Assembly: GCA_024362935.1 (NCBI GenBank)
Contig: JANCRA010000010.1
Coordinates: 4,952,501-5,016,500 of the forward strand
Direction of reading: 5' to 3'
From: Setophaga petechia
Lineage: Eukaryota; Chordata; Aves; Passeriformes; Parulidae
Length of the DNA: 64,000 nt
The notes under the pieces were generated by a model, which worked only from the letters and a program-made list of their open reading frames with translations, was not told the origin of the DNA and did no database searches. The position numbers and the translations under genes are program-made. Below are positions 1 through 13,316 of the stretch, one piece after another (within the stretch, counting starts at the first letter, position 1; every line of letters starts with the position of its first letter).

Positions 1-2348
1 CATGGCAACATAGAAAGGGGCTTCTCCTGCCTGTTTCACCTCCCCTGAAACCCTGAAATTCTCTTTAGCAGCCTAAAGCAGGAAAGCCACAAAGTGACCC
101 AAAGAAAGGTGAGAGCTGGAACCACAAAATGACACAGCACAAAACCAACATTTTGAAGTGTTCTGAGGGAGCAATGGCTCAATCTCACATTATTCCATGG
201 GTTTTAATTTTTTTTAGGAATACCCAGAATGAGTTCTGGGGGACAGGGACAGACATCCCATCTTTAGAACATTGTACCTGAGCCCTGCACACACTAGTGC
301 AGCTGTTCTGCTCCAGCAGAGCTCCAAGGCAGGGAATTTACATGGAGGAGAATTAGACTGTCCAAATTGATGGGAATATGTATTTTACTGTACATCAGCA
401 CAAACTGCACAGAAATTCAAACTAGCTGGTGTTACATTCAGCATTTTCACTCCTAACTAAGAAAAAGAAGCCTGCTGCCAACTTCTCTGTATTTTTTCAT
501 ATCTAGATATTCTTTTTCATAAGTACTCTTTCTAATATCAATATTTTTTTTTTACTTTTTTTCAATTTCTCCCAGAGATACCCAAAGTAACAGCTGGTCA
601 AATCTTCCTCACTGTCACTTATTTCCAGAGCTGCTAAAGAGATGAAATGCTAAAAGACACATCTTGAGCTGTGCTCCACAGGCAGGAACCTGGGAGAAGA
701 TGGGAACAGCTCAGCCCTTCCAACCCCACTCCAGAGACCTGGACAAGGAGATGGGGAAGTTCTTTGTTTGGCTTTGGGTTTTTTCTCCCTCTCTGACTGA
801 TTTTCACAGATTTTTTTTAATCTGATCACCCCTTGGCTTCTGCAGGGAGAGATTTCCTGCTGCCTGGTGACTCAGGCACTGCTGCCAGGCTGGCTCCTGC
901 CTCTCCCTGGCTGTTTGTGTCCTGCTGTCCATCCCATCCCAGCAGGGATTGGACATTCCCACAACAGTTGTGCCACGAATCCACGGGGAGGCTCAGCACA
1001 GGAGCAGGGTAAGGCAGCACCCTCACCTTCCCTCCAGTCTCTGGATGCCCTTTCAGGTTCAAATCTCCAGCTTGAGTCCCCACTGAGCAATGTGGCACAT
1101 TATAAACATGATAAGAAAACCCTTGAGTGGTGAACCCCATGAAATAAAGTCTCCTTTGTTTATAAAATATGAACTCACGTCTTTTTTGAGTCATGGAAGG
1201 CCAGCAGGAATCTCAGCTCCAGCCCTGGGCAGCAGCAGCAGCATAAAACCACCAACATCTCAATGCAAGTGGCTTGGGAAGCCCAAATTTCAGGGCACCA
1301 TGTCCTGTTCCTGTGTTTTTCCAACTTGTTGTATGAGTAAGGGGAAGGGTAACCCAGCCAAAGCCCTGCTGAGCAGCACTGAGCAATGTAACTGATCATT
1401 TCACTTTGTTTCCAATCCAGACCTTTGCCTTGGGAATTTTAACAGAAGCTGCCTGAACCAAAAAGACTTTTCCTTTTTATTCCACCTTTAAGCTGCTAAA
1501 AGCTGTACACTGGAAAACAGATATCCTGCCTGGGGCTTGCTGGTAAACACTGGGATGTTAAAACATCTTACCTCAGGCTGCTTTCTCCCCTCCTTGCAAG
1601 CCACAGAAGGAAAGAGAACTCAAGGAAGAAGAGTTAAAAGGTTTGTTACACTCCTGTAAACAGCAGATGATAGGCAGGGCTTGACATCAGCACTTTTTGC
1701 AATAAAATCCACATGTGGTGCAGGGGCTGGAGACAAAAACCAGGAGGAGGGTTGGAGAGGGCTCAGAAATTGCTGCTGAAGGTGCTTGCAGAAGGCTCTG
1801 GGAATGTCTGGACCAGTTCACATGGGTGGAGATGGGGGAGGCACCAAAGCAGCAGAATCCTGCTGGGGGACTGGGGAAAGCAGCCCCAGAAAGGGACAGA
1901 GCTGCAAATGGCACCAGGGCATCTCTGCCAGGAGGGGCTGCTCCAGCTGAGCTCTGAGGGAAAACAGTGGGAAAATACCAAAGCAAACCAGACAAAAACC
2001 AAAAAAAATACCCTAAAAAACCCACAAACTAACAAAACAACAAAAACCCACCAAAAACAACAAATGACCAGGTAGAAGAAGAGATTCTTATATTTCTACA
2101 GGCACAGTAAGACAGAGATTTGGGAATGGCCAAGAGAAGCCATTTCCCATTCCCTTGCAGGATTTCTGAGTCCAAGCACTCTTTCCTAAAGCATGCCCTG
2201 TTTCCTCAAGCAGTGTGATGGTTTGAGTCCATTGCTTGCCCTCTATCTACTCCTACACTGTCCTTAAAAACAGGACTGGGCATTTTTTTACAAACTGTGC
2301 ATTAAAATCATTTCACCATATACTGATCTACAAAGACAACCATTACAA
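1..2348. other. ATP2B2 downstream intron, unique sequence
   Basis: Intronic sequence 3' of the second exon. I see no exon. A tract made almost only of A and C lies at about 1977-2066. Short frames between 826 and 2075 overlap on both strands and resemble no family I know. Confidence 0.6.
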
Positions 2349-2910
2349 TTTTAGTCCTGGACTACCTCTAATCTACCTTACAAAAAAAATATTGTGAATT
2401 AAATTATTTTACACTTCTATCAAATCCCCTGAGCTATCGCAGACCCCCTGCTCTGCATGGCCAGGGAACTCTGAAATCCACAAACCACAGAAGGGATTTT
2501 CCTGAGGAACAAAATATTCTTACCCTGCCCCATTTTAGTTTTAGTCCTGGACTACCTCTAATCTACCTTACAAAAAAATATTGTGAATTAAATTATTTTA
2601 CACTTCTATCAAATCCTCTGAGCTACCACAGACCCCCTGCTCTGCATGGCCAGGGAACACTGAAATCCACAAATCACAGAAGGGATTTTCCTGAGAAACA
2701 AAATATTCTTACCCTGCCCCATTTCAGTTTTAGTCCTGGACTACCTCTAATCTTACATTACAAAAAAATAAAGTGAATTAAATGATTTCACACTTTCATC
2801 AAATCCTCTGAGCTATCACAGACCCCCTGCTCTGCATGGCCAGGGAACACTGAAATCCAGAAACCACAGAAGGGATTTTCCTAAGGAACAAAATATTCTT
2901 ACCCTGCCCC
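2349..2910. repeat. Three tandem copies of a 189-190 bp unit
   Basis: The phrase TTAGTCCTGGACTACCTCTA recurs at 2351, 2541 and 2730, giving spacings of 190 and 189. Each copy runs through an AT-rich segment, then CCCCCTGCTCTGCATGGCCA, and ends AAATATTCTTACCCTGCCCC. The copies differ at only a few positions, such as ATCGCAG against ACCACAG, so the array is young or homogenised. There is no coding potential. I do not recognise the unit. Confidence 0.93.
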
Positions 2911-4694
2911 TGTGTGATCCTCACTGCACTGGAGGCTACACCTGCACTGGGAATTTTCTCTCAAGGTGCATTTGCTGAAATCCAGCCTCAGTTTTGCACT
3001 TTTTAGAAAGGGCAGCAAACAGATTTCGTGTGGCTCAGTAATGAGAGCAGTAATTGCCACGGGGCTGACAATAATTTATGCAGAAGTTCTCAACTGCTTC
3101 TCATGGCCTGTCAGATGGTGAAAGGGGATGCAAAGCACATCCCCAAAACCATTCTGAGAACAACCTTAAACCTGCACCCCTGCTAAGGAATATGAAAAGA
3201 AAGAACTGGGGTGGCTTCTGGAGAAGCAATAAAATTGCACTTTTGTCCAGATTCCTCTAGATCAGATTCCCTGATTGCACCAGAAATGGAAATTATGTTC
3301 TCCAAGACTCACCAGATCTGAAATGAAGATGTGAACACTCACATCCTTACACAAGGCTCCTGAGCACTCTAATATTTGTTGGAGCTGTGGATTTTATCCT
3401 GCTTTTCTCCTTCAAAAGCCTCAGGAGAAATTTATTTTGCACTTTAACTGCAGACAGCAGTTAAATGCTAACTCTGTTACAGCATCAAAAGTTACAAGTG
3501 AGTTTCAAGAGTCAAGAAAAGAGTTATACTCATTTTTAATAATACAAATGAGTTCAACTTATACTAATCAGATATAAATTCAGGATGTGTGAGAGGCAGA
3601 TATAGATATATTAAATAAAGGCAGATAAATGCTCAATTTATAAGTGCTGCTTCCCTGACATTGTGTTCTAAAGTCTCTTGTTTTCATATTGTCCTTTAAT
3701 CCTCCAAACAAGACTCTCACTCCTGGGGGGTGACAACTTTTCAAGTTACTCCAAGCAAGAAGTCAATGAGCTCAGAATATTGGCAGTGGTGGTTGAATAA
3801 ATCAGTGTGGAAGGAAAACTCCTCTTAGCTCATTTTCAAAATGAAAATGCATTTCATTTGGAAAAACAAAAGAAAAAATTAGAATTTTAAAGAGGAGGCA
3901 AGATCAAGAATAGAGAACAATATGTGCCAGCTCTCCTTTCTAACACCTGGCTGTACTTTCAGGAGTAAATATATTATTCTCAAGGGAAAAAAAACAACAT
4001 AAAAGTTGCCAATAAGTGCATATTTCAATGAAATTTTCATTCTGGGGAGAGTCAGGAAAGGAAAACACTGAAGTCAAGCCCATTAAAATCAATTACAAGT
4101 GGGATTAATCTCCACTTCACCAAGGCAAAATCAAGCTTAATATGTCGATTTTCCAGAGCTTGGGACTCTTCAAAAAGTCATCTACCAATAAATTAAAGGT
4201 ACCCTCAGCAGCAATTTATGATATACAGATTTTCAAATTAAAGGGAATTATTTCTACAACTGCCCAAAGAAAGACTTGCAAAAAGAAGTGTGGAAGACCT
4301 TTACAATGTGTTCCACAAGATTACAAGAAATTCACTAATTTGATTTATTTCCTTGTGTAAACCAGGGCAAAAGCTTTCAGGAAAACAATTAAAAGCAGGG
4401 AAAGCAGTGAGTACTGAACAGAGTGCTGTGCTGTGGGAAAACACAAACACATTTTCCCAGGCTGTGCTGCTGAGCTTTCCAGGCTCCCTCACAATCTCAG
4501 CTGGCTCCTGTCTTCCCATGGGAAAAGAATCATTTTAAATGCAGGATCAAAATAAGAAGAATAACAATTTGAAAAAGAAAGGAACAAGCCTCCACTGCCT
4601 GATGACACAGCTCCCCTAAAACCTGGAGAAATCATGCTTTCAAAATTCCTTTCCCCCCAAAAAAAATAAAGTAAAGTAGGGCAGGATAACATAG
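2911..4694. other. Intronic sequence, no recognised feature
   Basis: AT-rich intron without recognisable repeats, exons or RNA genes. Short frames at 3078-3260 and 4142-4360 look like chance. Confidence 0.55.
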
Positions 4695-4798
4695 CAGGAT
4701 AACAATGGGTGGTTGTGCTGAACAATCCACTGGGGTACTTTTCCCCTCTTTTTTAATTATATTAAAGGATTCACGTCTGGTGCCTTTCCAGAAAAGCA
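4695..4798. repeat. 104-bp repeat, copy 1 of a near-identical pair
   Basis: It starts AGGATAACAATGGGTGGTTG and ends CTTTCCAGAAAAGCA. Its partner at 6790-6894 differs by one substitution and one extra T. Similarity stops abruptly at both ends. An 18-A run occurs about 100 bp further on. The family is unknown to me; orientation is the same in both copies. Confidence 0.9.
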
Positions 4799-6789
<1,991 letters not shown>

Positions 6790-6894
6790 CAGGATAACAA
6801 TGGGTGGTTGTGCTGAACAATCCACTGGGGTGCTTTTTCCCCTCTTTTTTAATTATATTAAAGGATTCACGTCTGGTGCCTTTCCAGAAAAGCA
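6790..6894. repeat. 105-bp repeat, copy 2 of a near-identical pair
   Basis: Direct repeat of 4695-4798, same orientation, with two differences. Here the copy runs straight into an A-rich tail (about 6891-6955) that includes about 18 consecutive A, which looks like a retroposed 3' end. The two copies bracket ATP2B2 exon 2. Confidence 0.9.
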
Positions 6895-7049
6895 AAACAA
6901 ACCAAAAAAAAAAAAAAAAAACAAAACCAAAAACTAATAAAAAACCCCAAAACTTGCAAGCATCAAGGTCAAATAACTGAGCCCAAAAATCCCTCTGAGC
7001 AGCATAAAAAACTGCAAGAAGTGTTCCATGTTTCTGCCAAACAATTCCT

Positions 7050-7285
7050 GATATCATTGGTTAGATTGGAAAAGACCTTTGGGATCATCAAGTCCAGCTG
7101 CTCCCCCAGCACTCCCAATCCCACATCCACCCACCCCTTAATCCCCCCAGGATTGGAACAGCCTGTTCCAATGCTGGTCACCCCTTCCTATGGAGAAATG
7201 TTTCCTAATATTCAATTTACACCTCCCTTGGTGCACCTGGAGCTGTTTCCTTGTGTCTCAGAGAAGAGACCAACCCAGCTGGAAC
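7050..7285 (-). mobile_element. CR1 LINE 3' fragment
   Basis: Read on the plus strand, TTGGAAAAGACCTTTGGGAT followed by CATCAAGTCCAGCTGC is the reverse complement of the conserved CR1 3' end. CCTAATATTCAATTTACACC and AGAAGAGACCAACCCAGC match the further upstream part. It is 5'-truncated, as nearly all CR1 copies are. Its inner end falls at the start of the 358-bp tandem duplication. Confidence 0.88.
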
Positions 7286-7945
7286 ATTTACAAAACTTTA
7301 GGTTTTGAACGTGATCAGCAACATATTGATGGTTATTTAGGATCATTTATGGCTATTTAGGATTATTTATGGCTATCCATCCTGACATGACACCAGGAAA
7401 GCACTGAAGGTGAGGAACAGAAGGAGCCTATGAGGGAGGAAACCACCAACCCCACACCATGAGGATTCCTGAGCTCAGAAACAAATCCCTGCCTTCCCCA
7501 AAGCCTGTGGGATACCTCAGGAATGGGAAACCCTGCAAATATCCTCTCCAAGCAGTGAGGGAATGCCAAGAGTCCCCACTCTGTGCCTGGTCCACCTGGA
7601 GCTGTTTCCTCTTGTTTAGAGAAGAGACCAACCCAGCTTGAACATTTACAAAACTTCAGGTTTTGAACGTGATCAGCAAAATATTGATGGTTATTTAGGA
7701 TTATTTATGACTATTTAGGATTATTTATGGCTATCCATCCTTATATGACACTGAAGATGAAGAACAGAAGGAGCCTGTGAGGGAGGAAACCATCAACCCC
7801 ACGCCATGAGAATTCTTGAGCTCAGGAGGTTCAGGGCAAATCTCTGCCTTCCCCAAAGCCTGTGGGATAGCTCAGGGATGGGAAACCCTGCAAATATCCT
7901 CTCCAAGCAGTGAGGGAATGCCAAGAGTCCCCACTCTGTGCCTGG
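7232..7945. repeat. 358-bp tandem duplication starting inside CR1
   Basis: Unit 1 is about 7232-7590 and unit 2 about 7591-7945. GGTTTTGAACGTGATCAGCA occurs at 7301 and 7659. Both copies carry the CR1 piece with CACCTGGAGCTGTTTCC, an internal short repeat around TTTAGGATTATTTATGGCTA, and the phrase AAGCCTGTGGGATA. Differences are scattered substitutions and a few small indels. Confidence 0.92.
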
Positions 7946-8462
7946 CTCCCCCATTCCCCCCTGGGTGTTTCCTCCGTTTCCTCGGGACGAAAGCGATGCT
8001 GGATCAGCCCTGCCTCACTGCAGGCACATCCTGCCTCACCTTTCCCTTCAGGTGTCTCCTTACAGCTGCTGGGAGCCTTCTGGCTCTTGGTTAACTCATC
8101 AAAGTTTCATTTCCCCCTCAGCTGCAGAGAAACACGAGCCCCTCCCGTGGATCAGGGTTATCATTACCTCACCCCGGTTAATTTGCAGGGCCCGTGCTCA
8201 GTGACATGGGACAGGTTCCAGCCAGCAGGAAGTGTCTGCATCACCCTCCAGCATCCAAACTCCTCTCAGAGCTCCCAGCAAGCTCCCAAGGCTGGGAAAA
8301 TCTTTTCTCCACAGCAGTTGCTGCCTTTTTGTGAGCCCACAGGAGTTTGGGCACAGTGAGGGATGAGGCACTCACAGGGCCCAGCCCCAGCACACACCAA
8401 AGCAGGGCACTCTGAGCAGCACCAGGGGGCTGCCAAAAAAAAGGATTTACTCTAAAAATCAG

Positions 8463-9011
8463 AGAATCACAGGATCACTGTGGTTGGAAAAGACCTCCAA
8501 GATCATTGAAACCAACTTTGAAGCCAACGCTGCCAAGTCCACCCTGTCCCCAGGCCCCACATCTGCATGTGTCTGAATGCTTCCAGGGATGGTGACTCCA
8601 CCATCCCCCTGGAGAGCCTCTTCCAGTGCTTGACAGCCCTTCCATGGGGAAATTGTTCCTAATATTCAATCTAAATATTATATCCAATATAATGTATATT
8701 ATATTCAATATATTATAGTCAATCTAAACATTATAGTCAATAGAATAATATAGTATAATATAATAATATAGTATAATTATAATATAATATAATTATATTC
8801 AATGTATTATATTCAATATAAATATTATATTCAATATAATATTCAATCTAAACCTCCCCTGGAACATTTTGAGGCCATTTCCTCTTGTGGCCCTTGTTCC
8901 CTGGAGCAGAGCCCAACACCCCCTGGCTGTCCCCTCCCGTCAGGAGTTCTGCAGAGCCAGAAATGCCCCCTGAGCCTCCTTTGCTCCAGCCTGAGCCCCT
9001 TCCCAGCTCCT
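8463..9011 (-). mobile_element. CR1 LINE 3' fragment split by AT-rich expansion
   Basis: The 3' end appears as AGAATCACAGGATCACTGTG followed by GTTGGAAAAGACCTCCAAGA, the reverse complement of a CR1 terminus. The element continues to TTCCTAATATTCAATCTAA, is interrupted by AT-rich sequence at about 8666-8845, then resumes with CAATCTAAACCTCCCCTGGA and GAGGCCATTTCCTCTTGTGG. The two halves are adjacent in a normal CR1, so the AT block arose inside the element. Confidence 0.88.
8666..8845. repeat. AT-rich expansion within CR1
   Basis: About 180 bp of imperfect repeats of ATATTATATTCAATATAAT type. It is probably grown from the CR1 phrase TAATATTCAATCTAAA, which is visible on both sides. Confidence 0.85.
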
Positions 9012-9145
9012 CCTCATGGGGTTTTGTACCAAAGGCACCCCCCACAATTTGCATCACACCCCCAAAACTCAACCTACTCAACCTCACACATGAGGGGGAA
9101 ATTCCACGGGCACCACTGGCAGGGATTTAAATGCTTGATTCTAAA

Positions 9146-9410
9146 CGCTTCCAGGGATGGTGACTCCACCAACCCCTGGAGAGCCTCTTCCAGTGCTTCA
9201 CAGCCTTTCCATGGAGAAATTTTTTTTCCTAATATTCAATCTAAACCTCCCCTGGAACACTTTGAGGCCATTTTCTTTCGTGGTCCTTGTTCCCTGGGGG
9301 CAGAGCCCAACCCCCCTGGCTGTCCCCTCCTGTCAGGAGTTCTGCAGAGCCAGAAATGCCCCCTGAGCCTCCTGAGCTCCAGCCTGAGCCCCTTCCCAGC
9401 TCCTCCTCAT
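9146..9410 (-). mobile_element. CR1 LINE fragment, duplicated copy
   Basis: Copy of the preceding CR1 lacking its 3' terminus, carried by the tandem duplication. CCTAATATTCAATCTAAACC is intact here, showing the arrangement before AT expansion. Confidence 0.88.
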
Positions 9411-9506
9411 GGGGTTTTGTACCAAAGGCTCCCACAATTTGCATCACACACCCAAAACTCAACCATGTGAAGGGGAAATTCCATGGGCACCACTGGCAGG
9501 GATTTG

Positions 9507-10329
9507 GGGCAGGAATTTTGATCTGATGCAGCTTCAGGCAGCAACACAAAACTCTGGAAGGAAAATCCCAAAGAATGGAAGGGGCAGACATGTGAACAAT
9601 GCCTTTTTCCACCACAGAACATTGGTGCTCAGTGGTGGGGCAGCTCCAGCACGGCAGGGATGGCTGGGACAGCACAGGGAAAAGCTGCAGGGATTGCAGG
9701 AATCCAAATAACAGCTACCAGGATGTGCTGGACTGCTGAGTTTGGAATGATGCCCAGGAGGGCACACAAAGGACAGCTCCTGTGCTGGGTCTCTGATTTG
9801 TGTAAAACACACCTGAGGAGCCTCCAAAGCCAAGGAGAGACTGCAAACCCAAGAGTTTCTTTTTCTAAAAGATAAAATTTGTCCACTTAGACACCATCAG
9901 GCTGAGGAACAGACTGTCTAAAGCATCCATGGCCATCCTTATTTTCCTGACCATAGTCCACATAAAGCTGGAATTCAGATATCAGTCATTCAGACTCTTC
10001 CATTTCTGTTAATATTACTTAAGTACCACAAACAAGGGTAAATTATACAGATAATTTTATTCTTTTCTCTAAGTCCTGGTGAAATTACTCACCCACTCAG
10101 TCTCATCTAAAAAACCAGAGTATATTCATCTTTAATAATGAAATTTATTTCTTTGTAAATCATTTAGAAATCCTGGAAAATGACATCCAGTGTTCAGTTC
10201 AAACCAAAAGGTTTCCCTCCTCTTGTGACCCAGCCATCACTCAGAATCCTGACCAGCAAAATTTTGGGGCTGTTTTTCTTTTTTTTTTTAACTCCCACTG
10301 AATGCCAGAAATGAACAAACTCTTCTAAT
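9507..10329. other. Intronic sequence, no recognised feature
   Basis: Mixed-composition intron. A T-run sits near 10278-10290 just before the polypurine tract. Small frames here are chance. Confidence 0.5.
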
Positions 10330-10898
10330 GAGGGAGAGAAAGAAGGGGAAGGGGAAGGAGAAGGAGAGAAGGAGAGAAGGAGAGAAGGAGAGAAGGAGGA
10401 GAGAAGGAGGAGAGAAGGAGGAGAGAAGGAGGAGAGAAGGAGGAGAGAAGGAGGAGAGAAGGAGGAGAGAAGGAGAAGGAGAGAAGGAGAAGGAGAGAAG
10501 GAGAAGGAGAGAAGGAGAAGGAGAGAAGGAGAAGGAGAGAAGGAGAAGGAGAGAAGGAGAAGGAGAGAAGGAGAAGGAGAGAAGGAGAAGGAGAGAAGGA
10601 GAAGGAGAGAAGGAGAAGGAGAGAAGGAGAAGGAGAGAAGGAGAAGGAGAGAAGGAGAAGGAAAGAAGGAGAAGGAAAGAAGGAGAAGGAAAGAAGGAGA
10701 AGGAAAGAAGGAGAAGGAAAGAGGGAGAAGGAAAGAGGGAGAAGGAAAGAGGGAGAAGGAAAGAGGGAGAAGGAAAGAGGGAGAAGGAAAGAGGGAGAAG
10801 GAAAGAGGGAGAAGGAAAGAGGGAGAAGGAAAGAGGGAGAAGGAAAGAAGGAGAAAGAAAGAAGGAGAAAGAAGGAGGAAGAAGGAGAAAGAAGGAGA
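10330..10898. repeat. 569-bp uninterrupted polypurine (GA) minisatellite
   Basis: Every base on the plus strand is A or G. After a degenerate start the tract passes through ordered blocks: 11-bp units of GAGGAGAGAAG type (about 10390-10465), 14-bp units AGAGAAGGAGAAGG (to about 10660), AAAGAAGGAGAAGG (to about 10715), AAAGAGGGAGAAGG (to about 10845), then A-richer units. The long frames on both strands (Arg/Glu/Lys-rich on plus, Ser/Leu/Phe-rich on minus) follow from the repeat and are not genes. Confidence 0.97.
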
Positions 10899-13190
10899 CA
10901 ATGGGAAAAGTGATGAAATTGGATTTTAAGAGCTGTGTAGAGAAAAGGGCCAGCAAAGTGCATGGAAAAGACAGAGATGTGGGGAAATGGGCAAGGCAAG
11001 AGGTTTGCTCTGCAAAACTCCCATAAATCCTCAGAATGCACAGGAAGGTACAAGAGGGGTGCTGTTTATCTCTCCCAAGTCAGCTGCTCTGCTCAGAAAG
11101 GTCATTTTCATTATTCCTGGGAGGTTCTGGGCTTGGCCAGGCTGGAGGTGGCTCGTGGTGCCCAGATGGCCCAGGCAGGGCAGCACCTGAGCCCAGGATG
11201 CCTCTCCTGCTGCCCCAGGAGGTTTTTTATCATGTCAAACACACCCACTCCATCCCCTGAATATCATTGTTTTACTGCTCCCTGGAGCCCCGTGACAACA
11301 AGGAAGGAGCACTGCAGATGAAGGCAATTTAAAACATCATTTCTGTGCGAGGATATGAAACATCCAAGGACGTGGAGAGGAACCAATGGGGACTAAAAAA
11401 CATGAATGGAAATGGGAGCTCAGCAGGACTCCAGATTTCACAGATTCCCAGCACAAGCAACAGCCTCCCATCTTGTGTTCAGCGTGGCAATAAAAGGCAC
11501 AGACTGCCTGGGTTTAGGTTCATTTCTCCACACAAGCATGAATATTTTATTTAAGTGCTTTTCTAGGTCAAAGCTGTGCAGTGCAACTTTGCTTGACCTG
11601 GGTGTTTAGAACAGATGTGCAGATTGGGGTTAAATTTACATACAAATATTGCACACAGGTTCAGGAGATACTGTGAAAATTTACTGATGCTTCCAGCACT
11701 TGAGTAATTTCTTAAGGGTTCATTTTCCAAAAGTTTTCACTAAAATTTGTGGCAGAATCAAAGCGATTACACAGAAAACTTTTCCTACAATCTCGTGCAG
11801 TATATTAAATTCATTTATGATTTAATCTGGCATTGTTGCCTTTTTGGAGGGAGAAAAAGAACGCAGAACTGGAGAAATGCCACTTAATGAATTTTCTCTG
11901 TTCCTTATCTACATCTGCCAGTTCCTGCACGTTGAATATAAAGCCATTTTTTCAATTAATGCCTGGAAAATTGTATTTCTCTGACAGTCATCTCCACTGC
12001 AACCAAATGGAGCATGACAAACACAGAGTGATTCTGATGTTGCAAAAATAGCAAAAGCACAGCACATCTAACACAACAATGAAAAAAAACCTCACCATAA
12101 AACTTTTAAGAGAATGTTTGAAATTGGCTCAAATTAGGAGCTGAAGAATGAAGAATTTACATTTGCATTAACTGAACAAATAAAGCAGTCGTTGCTTATT
12201 AAATTCCTTCTGTGCTTTTTCTGATGGAGCCAGAAAATAAAATAAAAAATTCAAATAGCAAAACCTGTAAATAATGGTATTTTGAAAATGAAATGTGAAA
12301 TTTGTTCAGCATGGAAGGAAAAGGCTTCCAGGGACGTTGTGGAAATGAAAGGAGAGAGGAAAGGCAACTATTTTGATTAGAGATTAATTAAAAATTAGGT
12401 ATGACACACCTGAGTTCTCCCTGTGAGAACCCATGGTTTTATCTCTGAAGCCAAAATCCCCTTGGCCTCAAACTCTCTTCTCCCACCATCACAGAACCTG
12501 AAGAACAGAACACCCCAAAGCGTCCCCTGGACAGTAATTTCATTTTCCTAGCCTGGTTTCACCCGTTGTGTGCATTTCCCATGGAGCTCCCTGCCATTCC
12601 TGCTGCCCCACAACAATCCAGGAAACCCTGCCCCAGTGCCACAGAGCTCTTGCAGCCTCTCACATCTTCCTGATGAACACTAATTACAAACATCAGCTGG
12701 GGTAACAAGGACAATTCAAGTCCCACACTAAATATTTTTAGTGGGATTTGACTCTCTGCCTTTGCAGGCAGAGGTTTGCTCTGCTTTTCCCTCTCCACCA
12801 AGCAAGAAATAGCTTGGCTTTTTTCCTTCCATCTCCTCAGCAGCAATCTAAGCAGCTTCATCTCTGTACCAGAGACTGAAGGAGCTGGAAATGTCACATT
12901 TTCAATTCAAATGAAGAGCTTGGAACCAACAGATTCAGTTCCTGAGGCCTGCCCTAGGAAACTGCCCCAACCTAACTGGGGAAGGCAGGGGGACACTCCC
13001 AGTAAACTGTTCTGGTTTGGATCAAATGCTCAGGAAGGTCTGGTTTGTCCCTAAGGTACAAAGATGTCATCACTGTGATGTAATCCAGCACCAGCCTCCC
13101 TTATTTCCCACTGGAAAGAGGGACTGGGGGAAAGAAAACCTTACATTCCCTCATTTTCTGTCTATCCCTTCCTAAAAGCCCCAACACCAT
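10899..13190. other. Intronic sequence, no recognised feature
   Basis: No transposon, exon or RNA gene recognised. AT-rich from about 11600 to 12400. Confidence 0.5.
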
Positions 13191-13316
13191 TCAGGAATTC
13201 TTCATGAGCCTTGTTTATCCAAGGAAAACAGATCAGGAATTCTTCATGAGCCTTGTTTATCCAAGGAAAACAGATCAGGAATTCTTCATGACCTTTGTTT
13301 ATCCAAGGAAAACAAA
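13191..13316. repeat. Three tandem copies of a 42-bp unit
   Basis: TCAGGAATTCTTCATGA begins at 13191, 13233 and 13275, followed each time by TTTATCCAAGGAAAACA. Copies 1 and 2 are identical; the third has a small change (GAGCC to GACCT). Confidence 0.95.

Larger units (their letters stand above)
8577..9506. repeat. Tandem duplication (spacing about 568 bp) of CR1 plus flank
   Basis: TTCCAGGGATGGTGACTCCA occurs at 8581 and 9149. Unit 1 (8577-9128) holds the AT-rich block; unit 2 (about 9146-9506) does not. Both end with GGCACCACTGGCAGGGATTT. The copies include non-CR1 flank from CTCCTCATGGGGTTTTGTAC onward, so this is a genomic duplication and not two insertions. Confidence 0.92.

Noticed and set aside
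8802..9470. 222-codon plus frame
   Set aside because: It spans both copies of the duplicated antisense CR1 and repeats itself; not CR1 reverse transcriptase in frame.
10194..11053. Long Ser/Leu/Phe-rich minus frames and an Arg/Glu/Lys-rich plus frame
   Set aside because: They are translations of the polypurine repeat and stay open only because GA repeats contain few stops.
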